A stretch of DNA of 64,000 bases from JADMIH01 sp035274425 (GCA_035274425.1 DATEOC010000030.1:1-64000), one strand, 5' to 3'. Positions 1 through 8,425 are shown, numbered from the stretch's first letter. The notes: a model not told the origin generated them from the letters alone. Translations and numbers: made by a program.

Positions 1-135
1 ATGTTTCTCCCGGTGCATCGTGGCGCTACGGCGGACGTTACGCTTGTTCGTTTGGCACTACAACCGTCGCCAGCGTGCTATCTTTGCTAATCCTCGTCTC
101 AAGAATAATCTGTGTCTTCTCTTTTAGTCACTCCC
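1..135 (+). mobile_element. Right end of an IS1-like insertion sequence (cut by window edge)
   Basis: These bases are identical, by eye, to the reverse complement of the end of the complete IS1-like element at 7406-8242, up to the terminal inverted repeat GTCACTCCC at 127-135. After that the two copies diverge, which marks the element boundary. The rest of this copy lies outside the window. The two copies are in opposite orientation and bracket the ABC-transporter/hflX/aminotransferase block. Confidence 0.9.
2..127 (+). CDS. IS1-like transposase, C-terminal 41 residues (partial)
   Basis: The reading frame starting at base 2 encodes the same C-terminus as the transposase of the full copy at 7414-8201, ending RLKNNLCLLF and then TAG at 125-127. 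It contains the basic segment WHYNRRQR typical of IS1 transposase tails. It is cut by the window edge, so nothing can be said about the integrity of the whole gene. Confidence 0.85.
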   Translation, partial: CFSRCIVALRRTLRLFVWHYNRRQRAIFANPRLKNNLCLLF

Positions 136-149
136 CCCGACCAGCAAGC

Positions 150-179
150 TTGACAAAATGGGCCAAAATTCGATACAAT
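150..179 (+). promoter_or_regulatory. Sigma-70-type promoter for the ABC transporter operon
   Basis: TTGACA at 150-155 is followed by an 18-nt spacer and TACAAT at 174-179, a near-consensus housekeeping promoter. It lies just outside the IS end and about 170 nt upstream of the ABC ATPase start, giving a long leader with no obvious further structure. It is a sequence match only. Confidence 0.6.
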
Positions 180-349
180 GCGCTGTTATCGCCCTTAATG
201 ACGACCAGGGGCGAACCCTGGAATGCGACTTTGCGCGTCTCGCGCCAGACCCCAATCTCCCTATGCAACAATATAGAGGATAAAGAACGCAAAATGCGAT
301 CATTCGCAGAGCGGACTCCGCAATCCGAAAGTGAGGGCATCTCTCCAAT

Positions 350-1480
350 ATGATAGAGGTGGAAAACCTGACGAAGTACTACGGCGCTTTCCCCGCATTA
401 CGCGACGTTACCTTCAGCGTAGAGCCTGGGGAAATCCTCGGTTTCCTGGGGCCGAACGGTGCCGGCAAGACAACGACGATGCGCATCATTACGGGCTATA
501 TTCCCCCGACGCTGGGAACGGTGCGCGTCGCGGGATTCGACGTTTCACAGAAGTCGCTCGAAGCGCGCAAGCACCTGGGCTATCTCCCTGAGACTGTTCC
601 CTTATATGCCGAGTTGACACCCTGGGAATATCTCGACTTCAAGGGGCGCATCAGCGGGATGCACAACACCCGCGAGCGGCGCTCCCGCATCATCGAGATC
701 ATGGACCGGATCAACCTGGGGGATGTGTCGGAGAAGCTGATTGGGTCGCTCTCACGCGGCTACAGGCAGCGAGTAGGCCTCGCCCAGGCGATGCTGCACA
801 ACCCGGACGTGCTTATACTTGACGAGCCTACAGTGGGCCTCGACCCCGTGCAGATCACCGATGCGCGCAACCTGATCAAGGAACTTGGCCGCGACCACAC
901 CATCATCCTCAGCACTCACCTCCTCCCGGAAGTGAGCATGGTCTGCAACCGCGTGATTATCATTAACCGGGGCAGGCTGGTGGCGCTCGATACGCCCTTC
1001 CACCTGACGGAAGGCGCAGGCGAAGGTACGGTGCAACTGGCAGTGGCAGGTGAGCCGCAGAAAGTGCTCGCGGACCTGCGCTCCGTGCCAGGGGTGCGGA
1101 AGGTAATGCAGATGCCCGCCGCAGAAGTGCCAGGCTCGAACGGCCATGGGGAGACGGCAGCCGCTACCGAGCCATCGGACGTAAATAGCTACGAAGTCGA
1201 AGCGAGTCCGGGCGAAGACGTGCGCGCACAGCTAGCCGAGACGGTAGTGAGCGCAGGATACAGCTTGCTTGAGCTGAAGACGGTCAAGCCCTCGCTGGAG
1301 GAGATATTCATACGCGTCATCTCGCAAGCGCAGGAGAACGAGCTGGAGGAGGAGTCCGAGGCTGAATTGCTTGAGGAAGAGATGTCGAACGGGGAAGATA
1401 TGTTGGACGAAGAAGAGGAAGAGATCGCAGCCGCCCCCGCGCGCACCCGCGTCGTTACAAAGAGGAGGGTGCGTAAATGA
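350..1480 (+). CDS. ABC transporter ATP-binding protein (GldA-type)
   Basis: This is the cytoplasmic ATPase of an ABC-2 exporter. The 376-residue protein has Walker A (GPNGAGKT, about residues 35-42), the ABC signature region LSRGYRQR, and Walker B LILDEPT followed by the H-loop region STHLLPEV. The first 230 residues are the nucleotide-binding domain. A C-terminal domain of the type seen in gliding and polysaccharide ABC-2 ATPases follows, with an unusual strongly acidic stretch (about residues 325-360) and a basic end (KRRVRK). Its stop overlaps the start of the permease gene by 4 nt (ATGA), so translational coupling is likely. With the next three genes it forms the Gld-like layout: ATPase, permease, GldG-like protein, DUF4340 protein. 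The exported substrate cannot be told from sequence. Confidence 0.92.
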   Translation: MIEVENLTKYYGAFPALRDVTFSVEPGEILGFLGPNGAGKTTTMRIITGYIPPTLGTVRVAGFDVSQKSLEARKHLGYLPETVPLYAELTPWEYLDFKGRISGMHNTRERRSRIIEIMDRINLGDVSEKLIGSLSRGYRQRVGLAQAMLHNPDVLILDEPTVGLDPVQITDARNLIKELGRDHTIILSTHLLPEVSMVCNRVIIINRGRLVALDTPFHLTEGAGEGTVQLAVAGEPQKVLADLRSVPGVRKVMQMPAAEVPGSNGHGETAAATEPSDVNSYEVEASPGEDVRAQLAETVVSAGYSLLELKTVKPSLEEIFIRVISQAQENELEEESEAELLEEEMSNGEDMLDEEEEEIAAAPARTRVVTKRRVRK

Positions 1481-2193
1481 GAAACGTCATAACTATCGCG
1501 GGGAAAGAGTTACGCACTTACTTCGTGACGCCCGTCGCTTACGTAATTGTCGCCTTCTGGCTGGCGGCGCTGGGCGTATTCTACTGGCAGGCAGTGCCAA
1601 ATGGCAACCAGCTTACGCTGGTGCCTGTCTTCAATGTGCTACCCATCTTGCTTCTGCTTATAGCCCCTGCGCTTACCATGCGCCTCCTGGCAGAGGAGCA
1701 GCGTGCGGGAACGCTGGAATTGCTCCTCACTTCGCCGGTGCAAGACTGGGCGGTGGTGCTGGGCAAGTTCCTGGGCGCGCTGGGGCTTTTCCTCAGCATG
1801 AGCGCGCTGACCTTGTTCTACCCCATACTGATGGTCCTCTTTGGTGGCGACCCCGACTGGGGGCCGATCTGGGCTGGGTACGTCGGATTGATACTGATGG
1901 GTATGGCTTTCATGGCGGTCGGGCTGTTCGCATCGGCCCTCACCAATAACCAGATGGTATCGTCCGTGATAGCCTTCGTGATACTCCTCATCTTCTTCAT
2001 CATGGGGGTGGTCAGCCAGAACTTCGGACCCGGCATGGCCGACCTGCTGAGCAAATTGTCGATAAGCGACAGGTTCTACGACTTCCCACGGGGCGTCATC
2101 GAGTGGAAATCTGTTGTCTATTACCTCACCTTTACCGGGGTGGCGCTCTTCCTCACAGTACAAGTCGTCGAAGCCAGGAGGTACAGAGCATGA
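1477..2193 (+). CDS. ABC-2 type transporter permease (GldF-like)
   Basis: Integral membrane permease of 238 residues with six predicted hydrophobic segments, the usual ABC-2 topology. It begins KELRTYFVTPVAYVI, and contains an 'EEQRAGTLELLLTSPV' region (about residues 70-85), a family hallmark of ABC-2 permeases of the GldF/NosY type. The start is fixed by the 4-nt ATGA overlap with the ATPase gene, and its own stop overlaps the next gene in the same way. It presumably dimerises and pairs with the preceding ATPase. Confidence 0.9.
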   Translation: MRNVITIAGKELRTYFVTPVAYVIVAFWLAALGVFYWQAVPNGNQLTLVPVFNVLPILLLLIAPALTMRLLAEEQRAGTLELLLTSPVQDWAVVLGKFLGALGLFLSMSALTLFYPILMVLFGGDPDWGPIWAGYVGLILMGMAFMAVGLFASALTNNQMVSSVIAFVILLIFFIMGVVSQNFGPGMADLLSKLSISDRFYDFPRGVIEWKSVVYYLTFTGVALFLTVQVVEARRYRA

Positions 2194-3866
2194 ATAAGAG
2201 CACACGTGGCCTGGTAGCTCTAATATCAGGTTTTGCGGCGCTGGGGTTCGCGCTCCTCTCCATCTTCTACTGGGTGGCGGTGCTGAACCCGCCGATGAGC
2301 TTCTCGAATATCGACCTCACTCTAAAGATACTCGCTATCGCGGCGATTATCTTCTTCGCGATCTACCTCCTCTTCAGCCCCGAATCGGTGGGGAAGGCGA
2401 TGGGCAAGCGCAGTACGAGGCTGACCGCCAACGCGCTGATCGCATCCCTGGTAGCAATCGCTATCGGAGTGGTCATAAACATTATCGTGGACAACGTGGC
2501 GCTGGCCCGCGCCGACTGGACGGCGGGGAAGGACTTCTCCCTCTCCCAGCAGACGGTCAAGCTACTGAATGACCTCAGTAACAGTGACCGCACGATCACC
2601 GCAATCGGCTTCTTCTACAGGCAGGACCCCCAACCGGCGCTCGATCTGCTGAAAGAGTACGGTGCCTACACGTCGCGCTTCCGCTATGAGATCAACAACC
2701 CGAATACCCAGCCTCTGCGCGCAAGCCAATTCGGGGTGACACAGGATGGCACCGTCGTATTCACCGACGGCACGAAGCGCGAGCTTGCGGATGGCGTGAG
2801 CGAGCGCGAGTTCACCAGCGCGATCATACGCCTGTCCCAATCGGGCAGCAAGAAGGTGGCGTTCCTTACAGGACATGGGGAGCGAGACCTCAATGGCGCT
2901 GACGAGCGTGGCTACTCTGAGATAAATGCATCTCTCAAGCGCGACAACTACGAGACGGTACAGTGGAGCCTGACGACCTCGCCAACCCTCTCCGCAGGCG
3001 AGGTATCGGTCCTGGTAATCGCTGACCCGCAAACGCCCCTGAGCGCGAATGAGGTGCAGTCTATAGAGCGTTATTTAGATGAAGGCGGGCATGCGCTAAT
3101 AGCGCTCGACCAGACCAGGAACGCGCAAGACGTAGCGAAGCATGGGGAAGTAATAGCCTCTATTAACAGGATTACGTCTAAGTACGGCGTGACCGGCAGA
3201 GACGGTATCGTCGCGGACTTCGAGAAGCTGACCAGCTTTGCGCCGCAGGACCCGACAGTGTTCGGCATCGACTCCTACCCCTCCAATTCGGAAATCACCG
3301 AAGAGCTGTCGCGAAACAACCTGCCTACCCTCTACTATGGCGCGGTCGCTGTGATACCGCCGCCACCCACATCGACCATCACTTCAACGGTAGCCACGAC
3401 GCTGCTACAAACGAGCAGTAACCCTGCGAATAGCTGGCTTGAGATTATCCCGCCGGGAGGTCAGGGCAACGGCAAATATGACCCTGGGACCGACGAGATA
3501 GCAGGTCCGGTAAGCATAGGAGTGAGCATAGCTCCACAGGATGTTACTCCAACCGACACTGTGACGAATACGGAACAGGTCAAGACGCGCCTCGTAGTGT
3601 TCGGCGACGCCGACTTCGCGGGGAACATCTTCCTGTCGCAAAGCTCACCCGTGTATGTGCAGCAAAATGGCGACCTCTTCAGCAACGCCGTATCGTGGCT
3701 GGCGGGCGCGAACGAGCTGGTGTCGATCCGCCAGAAAGACCCTTCCGCGCCGAGGACCCTGACACTGGACGCTGGTCAGAAGAACATGCAGCTAATCACG
3801 GCGGTGTTCGGGTTGCCGCTCTTCGTGCTGCTACTCGGCGGCGCAGTCTGGTGGAGGCGCAAGTAA
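2190..3866 (+). CDS. GldG-like ABC-type auxiliary membrane protein
   Basis: A 558-residue protein of the GldG/ABC-type uncharacterised transport family. It has two N-terminal transmembrane helices (about residues 10-35 and 45-65), a third near residues 90-115, a large extracytoplasmic domain containing KKVAFLTGHGERD (about residue 225 onward), and a C-terminal helix LPLFVLLLGGAVWW followed by RRK. This matches the GldG layout, an extracellular domain held by helices at both ends. I chose the ATG at 2190 because it has an AGGAG site 9 nt upstream and makes a 4-nt overlap with the permease stop. An in-frame ATG at 2103 would overlap the permease by 91 nt. It acts with the ABC permease and the DUF4340 protein. 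Confidence 0.85.
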   Translation: MNKSTRGLVALISGFAALGFALLSIFYWVAVLNPPMSFSNIDLTLKILAIAAIIFFAIYLLFSPESVGKAMGKRSTRLTANALIASLVAIAIGVVINIIVDNVALARADWTAGKDFSLSQQTVKLLNDLSNSDRTITAIGFFYRQDPQPALDLLKEYGAYTSRFRYEINNPNTQPLRASQFGVTQDGTVVFTDGTKRELADGVSEREFTSAIIRLSQSGSKKVAFLTGHGERDLNGADERGYSEINASLKRDNYETVQWSLTTSPTLSAGEVSVLVIADPQTPLSANEVQSIERYLDEGGHALIALDQTRNAQDVAKHGEVIASINRITSKYGVTGRDGIVADFEKLTSFAPQDPTVFGIDSYPSNSEITEELSRNNLPTLYYGAVAVIPPPPTSTITSTVATTLLQTSSNPANSWLEIIPPGGQGNGKYDPGTDEIAGPVSIGVSIAPQDVTPTDTVTNTEQVKTRLVVFGDADFAGNIFLSQSSPVYVQQNGDLFSNAVSWLAGANELVSIRQKDPSAPRTLTLDAGQKNMQLITAVFGLPLFVLLLGGAVWWRRK

Positions 3867-3869
3867 GAT

Positions 3870-4664
3870 ATGGAACGCTACAGAACTACTATCATAATGG
3901 TGGCGCTCCTACTCGTGCTGGGTGGGGTAGCCATCTTTCTCACCAACCAGAACAAGCTAAATCCGCCGGGGGTGACCCCCACTCCCGTGCCGAGCTACCT
4001 GTGGCAGGAGACGAGCCAGGTGCAAGGTATAGATGTCATGAGTGGCACCGCGAAAGTGAGCCTCCGCAAAGACATATCTACCACCCTTTGGATGCTAACC
4101 GCACCAGAGCAATATCCCGCAGACAAGTTCCAGGTGGACAATGTTGCAGGTACCCTCCAGAGCATAGAGGCGACGAAAGTTGCTACCGGCACGACAGACC
4201 TTGCCCAATACGGCCTCGACAAGTCGGGGATGAGTGTCACGGTGACGTTCAGCAGCACCACTCCCATTTCGCACACCTTATTGATAGGTGCGCAGAACTT
4301 CGATGGGACCGGTTTTTATATCAAACAGGTGGACTCGCCTGACGTGTACCTGTCGGCTACCACTCCAATCGGCACGATACAGAACTGGCTCTTGACACCG
4401 CCAAAGGAAGCGCCTACGCCTACGCCGTTCCCCACCGCCCCGCCAACACCTACCTCCACAGCTACGGCGGAGCCTTCGCCCGCGGGTCCCGTCGGTCCGC
4501 CATCGAACGCCTCTCCAGGCATATCTCCAAGCGTGGAAGCGTCAGTCGTAGTCACGGGGACCGCGCCTATAGTCGCGCCGCCCACGATAGCGGCGACCGG
4601 GCCGGGGGCGGCGAACTCCACCACGCCTCTCGTGCCGACGGCTACGGCCACGACAACCCCCTGA
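3870..4664 (+). CDS. DUF4340 domain-containing membrane-anchored protein
   Basis: A 264-residue protein with one N-terminal transmembrane helix (about residues 7-25), then a DUF4340-type extracytoplasmic domain (about 40-175; 'LAQYGLDKSGMSVTVTF' and 'LLIGAQNFDGTGFYIK' regions). A Pro/Thr/Ala-rich low-complexity C-terminus follows (about 180-264). DUF4340 genes usually follow GldG-like genes, as here, with a 3-nt gap. The low-complexity tail may be a wall-spanning or stalk region. No catalytic motif is visible. It is the last gene of the operon and is followed by a strong terminator. Confidence 0.8.
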   Translation: MERYRTTIIMVALLLVLGGVAIFLTNQNKLNPPGVTPTPVPSYLWQETSQVQGIDVMSGTAKVSLRKDISTTLWMLTAPEQYPADKFQVDNVAGTLQSIEATKVATGTTDLAQYGLDKSGMSVTVTFSSTTPISHTLLIGAQNFDGTGFYIKQVDSPDVYLSATTPIGTIQNWLLTPPKEAPTPTPFPTAPPTPTSTATAEPSPAGPVGPPSNASPGISPSVEASVVVTGTAPIVAPPTIAATGPGAANSTTPLVPTATATTTP

Positions 4665-4677
4665 AAGAGGGGAGTTT

Positions 4678-4730
4678 GAAAGCATAAAAATAAAGGTTCG
4701 GCTGCGCCGAACCTTTATTTTTATGCTTTC
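4678..4730. terminator. Bidirectional intrinsic terminator
   Basis: A perfect inverted repeat with 25-bp arms (4678-4702 and 4706-4730) and a 3-nt loop TGC. Its core GGTTCGGC/GCCGAACC is flanked by A-rich and T-rich runs, so it can end transcription in either direction. It lies between the convergent DUF4340 gene and hflX. Confidence 0.9.
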
Positions 4731-4734
4731 ATAT

Positions 4735-5997
4735 TTATGGGTGGCGCAGGTCCTTGAAGGCCGGGGCGAAGCGGGTTGGGATGCGGCCTTCGATGACCGT
4801 GCCGGTGCCGGTGTGCTCCTCGCGGTTGATTACCCCCTTCTCATGGAACAGGGAGACAAGCTCGCTGGATGAATACGGGATAAGCACCTTTATGGGCGTG
4901 AGACCTGCTGACAGCACCTCCTGTATCCTGGTGAGCAGGGTGTCGAGGCCCCACCCCTTATGAGCGGAGACGGGTACGTAGTTCGGCCCTAGCTGCATAT
5001 CGGCGGCGACCTGCGCGCTTATGCGCTCAACATCTGGGGCGGAAGAGCCGTTAGTTTGTGAATTTCCCTGTGGGCCACCTGGGAAAAGGCGGTCGAGCTT
5101 GTTCAGGGCGACGACACGCGGCTTGTCACCCACCCCCAGGTCGGCCAGCACCTTGTCAACAGTCTGGGCCTGCTCTTCCGCGTTCGGGTGAGTGATGTCG
5201 ACTACGTGCACGAGCAGGTCGGCATCCTGCACTTCCTCAAGTGTGGCCCGGAAGGCAGCAACGAGCTGCGTAGGGAGGCGTTGGATAAAGCCGACGGTAT
5301 CGGTCAAGAGGACTTCCTGGCCTTCGGGCAGCACGATTTGGCGGGTAGTGGGGTCCAGCGTCGCAAAAAGCACGTTCTCGGCCCGCACCTGGGAGTTGGA
5401 GAGAGCATTGAGCAGGGTGGACTTACCGGCATTTGTATAGCCTACGAGCGCCAGGATCGGTATGCCCTCCCGGCGGCGCTTCTGGCGGTATAGCTCCCTG
5501 TGTGCGTGGACCTCCTTGAGTTGCTCTTTCAGCTTGGAGATGCGCTCTCCAGAGCGTCGGCGGTCAACTTCTAGCTGGGTCTCACCGGGGCCGCGCAGGC
5601 CGACACCACCCGCAGCCTGGCGCGAGAGGTGGGTCCACATGCGTGTGAGGCGAGGGAGGCGGTACTCAAGCTGGGCAAGCTCGACCTGCAAGCGCCCCTC
5701 GCGGGTCTGCGCGTGTCGGGCAAAGATGTCAAGGATGAGGCCGGTGCGGTCGAGGATTTTCGCGCCAAGCAGTTCCTCAAGGTTGCGCTGCTGGGTGGGG
5801 GTAAGCTCCTCATCGAAGAGGAAGAGGTCAGCGCCCAATTGCTCGCGCTGCTCACGTATTTCAGTGACCTTCCCTTTGCCTACCAGGGTGGCGGGGTTCG
5901 GGCGGTCCACCTTCTGCGATACCTTGCCCACCACTTCGACCCCCGCAGTGGCTGCAAGCTGCTCAAGCTCCGCGAGGGAGTCCTCCGTGCTCATCAA
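4735..5997 (-). CDS. hflX: GTPase HflX
   Basis: Ribosome-associated GTPase HflX, which splits or rescues stalled ribosomes. The N-terminal HflX domain has LVGKGKVTEI and FDEELTPTQQRNLE. A helical linker follows (GPGETQLEVDRR). The G domain has G1 GYTNAGKST, G3 DTVGF and G4 NKLD. The start is a problem. Family alignment calls for residues upstream of the first usable start (TTG 5997 or ATG 5994): the in-frame upstream codons read FDTKKAVEKALLVGIE, a normal HflX N-terminus. No ATG, GTG or TTG lies between that segment and the upstream stop. A perfect AGGAGG sits 6 nt before an in-frame ATC at 6072-6070. The true start may therefore be ATC, giving 445 residues. Confidence 0.93.
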   Translation of the reverse strand: MMSTEDSLAELEQLAATAGVEVVGKVSQKVDRPNPATLVGKGKVTEIREQREQLGADLFLFDEELTPTQQRNLEELLGAKILDRTGLILDIFARHAQTREGRLQVELAQLEYRLPRLTRMWTHLSRQAAGGVGLRGPGETQLEVDRRRSGERISKLKEQLKEVHAHRELYRQKRRREGIPILALVGYTNAGKSTLLNALSNSQVRAENVLFATLDPTTRQIVLPEGQEVLLTDTVGFIQRLPTQLVAAFRATLEEVQDADLLVHVVDITHPNAEEQAQTVDKVLADLGVGDKPRVVALNKLDRLFPGGPQGNSQTNGSSAPDVERISAQVAADMQLGPNYVPVSAHKGWGLDTLLTRIQEVLSAGLTPIKVLIPYSSSELVSLFHEKGVINREEHTGTGTVIEGRIPTRFAPAFKDLRHP

Positions 5998-6125
5998 TTG
6001 CCGCCCCGACTCTATGCCTACGAGGAGGGCTTTCTCAACCGCCTTCTTCGTGTCAAACAGTGTACTTGTGATTTTGTTCCTCCTGGGGAAGGAGCTAGCT
6101 TCCTGTTATCTTGTCTAACTATGTA

Positions 6126-7313
6126 TCAGCGCACGAGGGATGGCTCTTGCACCGCGACATTGAAGCGCGAGAGGCGCTCAATCGCCGCCTCAACTTGCTC
6201 GTCGGGCACGGTGAGCGACATGCGGAAGTACCCCTCGCCAGCCTCGCCATAGCTGGAGCCAGCGGTCACGGCAATACCCGTAGCATCTAGAAGGCGGTCT
6301 GCGAAGGCCTTGGATGTGAAGCCCTTCGGTACAGTCGCCCATATATACAGCCCGGCCTGTGGGCGCATCGCCTTTATGCCTATGCTGGCGAGCGTGTCGC
6401 AAAGGAGGTTGCGGCGGTGGCAATAGATTTCGTTGCGGGCGGGTATCCAGCTCTGGTCGCCGGTGAGGGCGAGGACCGCTGCATCCTGAACCGCACCGTA
6501 TATGCCCGAATCGATATTGCTCTTGATGCGCCCCAGCACCCCTATAATTTCGCGATTCCCAACCGCCATTCCGATACGGTTCCCCGCCATCGAGTACGTC
6601 TTGCTCAGGGAGTTGAACTCTACAGCTACGTCCATCGCGCCCGGCACCTGGAGGATCGAGGGAGCGTGATACCCATCGTATACAATTTCGCTGTAGGGGT
6701 TGTCGTGCGCGATGATGAGGTCGTGGCGTCTGGCCCAATGCACGACCCGCTCGAAAAATGCGAGATCGGCCACCGAGCCTGTAGGGTTGTTGGGGTAGTT
6801 GAGCCACAGCACGTTGATGTCTTTCGCGAAAGAGATGTCGAGGGCATCTAACTGGGGCAGCCAGCCGTTCTCCTCGGTCATCGGAACGGGGAGCGCCACG
6901 CCATCGGCCATCATCGTGCCGTACTTGTAGACCGGGTAGGAGGGGTCGGGCACGAGGGCGGCTTCACCCGGATCAACGAAGGCGAGCGCGACGTTGGCTA
7001 TGCCTTCCTTCGAGCCAATGAGCGGGAGTACCTCGCTGTCCGGCTCCAGGGTGACCCCGAACCTCTCGCCGTACCAGTCTGCGATGGCGCGCCGCAGCTT
7101 AGGCTTGCCAAAGTAGTCCGGGTAGCGCATATTCTCGGGTCTATGGGCAGCCTCGCCCAGCTCATCCACAAGGTAGTCAGGGGTCGGTACGTCCGGGTCG
7201 CCCATCGTGAAGTTGATAACCTCGACACCTGCGGCGCGCAGGTCGGCAAGCTTCTTTGCCATCCCTGCGAAAACGTATGGGGGCAACCTGTCAACGCGAC
7301 CTGCGAATCTCAT
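6126..7313 (-). CDS. Class I/II PLP aminotransferase, LL-diaminopimelate aminotransferase-like
   Basis: A fold-type I aminotransferase of about 395 residues. The PLP-binding lysine lies in SLSKTYSMAGNRIG, the cofactor-contacting Asn in NYPNNPTG, the PLP-pyridine Asp in AHDNPYSEI, and the C-terminal Arg in YFRMSL. The whole resembles the DapL/LL-DAP aminotransferase group, which makes LL-diaminopimelate for lysine and peptidoglycan. Related enzymes act on alanine, aspartate or methionine, so the substrate is not certain. I chose the ATG at 7313 (MRFAGRVDRL) because AAGGAG lies upstream; a longer frame to 7373 has no family-like residues. It is the only gene between hflX and the IS copy on this strand. 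Confidence 0.85.
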   Translation of the reverse strand: MRFAGRVDRLPPYVFAGMAKKLADLRAAGVEVINFTMGDPDVPTPDYLVDELGEAAHRPENMRYPDYFGKPKLRRAIADWYGERFGVTLEPDSEVLPLIGSKEGIANVALAFVDPGEAALVPDPSYPVYKYGTMMADGVALPVPMTEENGWLPQLDALDISFAKDINVLWLNYPNNPTGSVADLAFFERVVHWARRHDLIIAHDNPYSEIVYDGYHAPSILQVPGAMDVAVEFNSLSKTYSMAGNRIGMAVGNREIIGVLGRIKSNIDSGIYGAVQDAAVLALTGDQSWIPARNEIYCHRRNLLCDTLASIGIKAMRPQAGLYIWATVPKGFTSKAFADRLLDATGIAVTAGSSYGEAGEGYFRMSLTVPDEQVEAAIERLSRFNVAVQEPSLVR

Positions 7314-7362
7314 GCTGTTTCGGTCTCCTTTTGTGTCAGAGGTCTTTTCTGCCGGAACTATT

Positions 7363-7392
7363 ATTATACACAAGGTGCCTGGGGCTTACCAA
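7363..7392 (-). promoter_or_regulatory. Putative promoter of the aminotransferase gene
   Basis: On the minus strand TTGGTA (7392-7387), an 18-nt spacer and a perfect TATAAT (7368-7363) lie about 50 nt upstream of the aminotransferase start. The region sits immediately inside the IS inverted repeat but is not part of the IS. Sequence match only. Confidence 0.5.
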
Positions 7393-7413
7393 TGGCCCTC
7401 AAACTGGGAGTGA

Positions 7414-8201
7414 CTAAAAGAGAAGACACAGATTATTCTTGAGACGAGGATTAGCAAAGATAGCACGCTGGCGACGGTTGTAGTGCCAAACGAACAAGCG
7501 TAACGTCCGCCGTAGCGCCACGATGCACCGGGAGAAACATCGGCTCTTTCGCTTTAGCCTTCCCAGGTAAGTACGCAGGTCGGCATTCACTCCCTCGATG
7601 GTGTACGTCTCTTCTTTGCCGTAAGAGACCACATAGCTGCTCTTCCCTCCGTCAGGAGTGCTCGGCCACCACAACTCGCTGTAGACCGTCAACTCATCCG
7701 AGCAGTATCTATTGGAAGGAGGCAACTCCTCAGCGAAGGCTTGCATCTCTTCCCAGCTACGCTCTTTCACCACCTCTGCTCCCACGATCAGCCTGCTCTC
7801 TCTGGCTACAGACACTACTACGTAGACCCGCTCTTTTTTTGGGCTATATACGTGAACAACTCATCTGTCTCTACGGTGTCGGCAGGCGTTTTGTCTGCCA
7901 CCTCTTGTGGGAGGGTGCGTTCATGAGCATTTACCCAGTTGATCACACTCATATAGTGAACGTTGAGTACTTTGCCGATGCCTCGGAAGCTGTTCCCTTC
8001 CAGGTAGAGGCGTACGGCCAACTCTCTTGTGGCCTGGTTGTAGCCCATAGGCTTGCGCTGGGGAGTGAAGTAGCGCTTGCACCTTTGGCACCTCAGCCTC
8101 TGTGAGCCTGTGTGGTTGAACCCAGCTCTCACCACATATCGGCTCTGTTTGCAATGTGGACACTGTGGGCACTCACGTTTTCTTTGTTCTGGTTCTTCCA
8201 T
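7414..8201 (-). CDS. insAB: IS1-like transposase InsAB', made by programmed -1 frameshift
   Basis: The InsA frame and the downstream frame (ORF part 7414-7815) join at seven adenines on the minus strand (7840-7834). A -1 slip turns YIAQKK-stop-prone sequence into AQKKERVYVVVSVARESRL, which restores the normal IS1 catalytic core. DDE residues visible in the fused protein are the Asp of VETDELF, the Asp of YCSDELTVY and the Glu of YTIEGVNADLR. The basic tail WHYNRRQR ends at TAG 7416-7414. No other stop or frameshift is seen, so the element may be active. No second copy's 5' half is visible to compare. Confidence 0.85.
7818..8201 (-). CDS. insA: IS1-like InsA protein (zinc-binding regulator/frameshift upstream frame)
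   Basis: A 127-residue protein with an N-terminal zinc ribbon (CPQCPHCKQSRYVVRAG, then LRCQRCKRYF) and a helix-turn-helix region (YLEGNSFRGIGKVLNVHY). This is the layout of IS1 InsA. Alone it would bind the inverted repeats and repress; joined to the downstream frame by -1 slippage it makes the transposase. It ends shortly after the slippage run. Confidence 0.88.
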   Translation of the reverse strand: MEEPEQRKRECPQCPHCKQSRYVVRAGFNHTGSQRLRCQRCKRYFTPQRKPMGYNQATRELAVRLYLEGNSFRGIGKVLNVHYMSVINWVNAHERTLPQEVADKTPADTVETDELFTYIAQKKSGST

Positions 8202-8256
8202 AATTCCTATTTTATTGCTTATCTACCTTTTTTGTCACTCCCCAATATAGAGGCAC

Positions 8257-8285
8257 TTGACTCATATAATGTCATGTGATATGAT
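8257..8285 (+). promoter_or_regulatory. Putative promoter of the tubulin-like operon
   Basis: TTGACT (8257-8262), a 17-nt spacer and TATGAT (8280-8285) lie just outside the IS element and about 140 nt upstream of the first gene of the eight-gene operon. It lies outside the IS inverted repeat, so it is host DNA. Sequence match only. Confidence 0.45.
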
Positions 8286-8425
8286 CTATTAGCGTTTTTG
8301 GACACATATGAGTGGTGAAGTAAGACAATTATTTCATTACTTACTGTCCTTGAATGTAATGTTTATATTTGATCTTGCTTCTTTCGAGTATACTCTGTAG
8401 CTTTACAGAATAGGGGCGTTTCCAA

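Larger units (their letters stand above)
7406..8242 (-). mobile_element. Complete IS1-like insertion sequence
   Basis: An 837-bp element with 9-bp perfect terminal repeats (GGGAGTGAC at 7406-7414, GTCACTCCC at 8234-8242) and further partial A-rich matching inside. It holds an InsA/InsB pair with an A7 slippage run between the frames, as in IS1. The flanks (CTCAAACT on the left, CAATATAG on the right) are not direct repeats. That fits recombination between IS copies or an old insertion. The inner 135 bp is identical to the copy at the start of the window. Confidence 0.9.

Noticed and set aside
1371..1949. 192-codon plus-strand frame across the ABC ATPase/permease junction
   Set aside because: It overlaps two well-supported genes in another frame, and its translation is Arg/Ala/Gly-rich with no family features.
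5188..6252. Long open frames on the plus strand opposite hflX and the aminotransferase start
   Set aside because: They are antisense to clearly conserved genes, have Arg/Ser/Ala-rich translations and no ribosome sites.
1..8242. A composite transposon carrying the Gld-like operon, hflX and the aminotransferase
   Set aside because: The IS copies are inverted and identical, but the cargo looks like core genes, and no matching direct repeats were seen. Recombination between two insertions is simpler.
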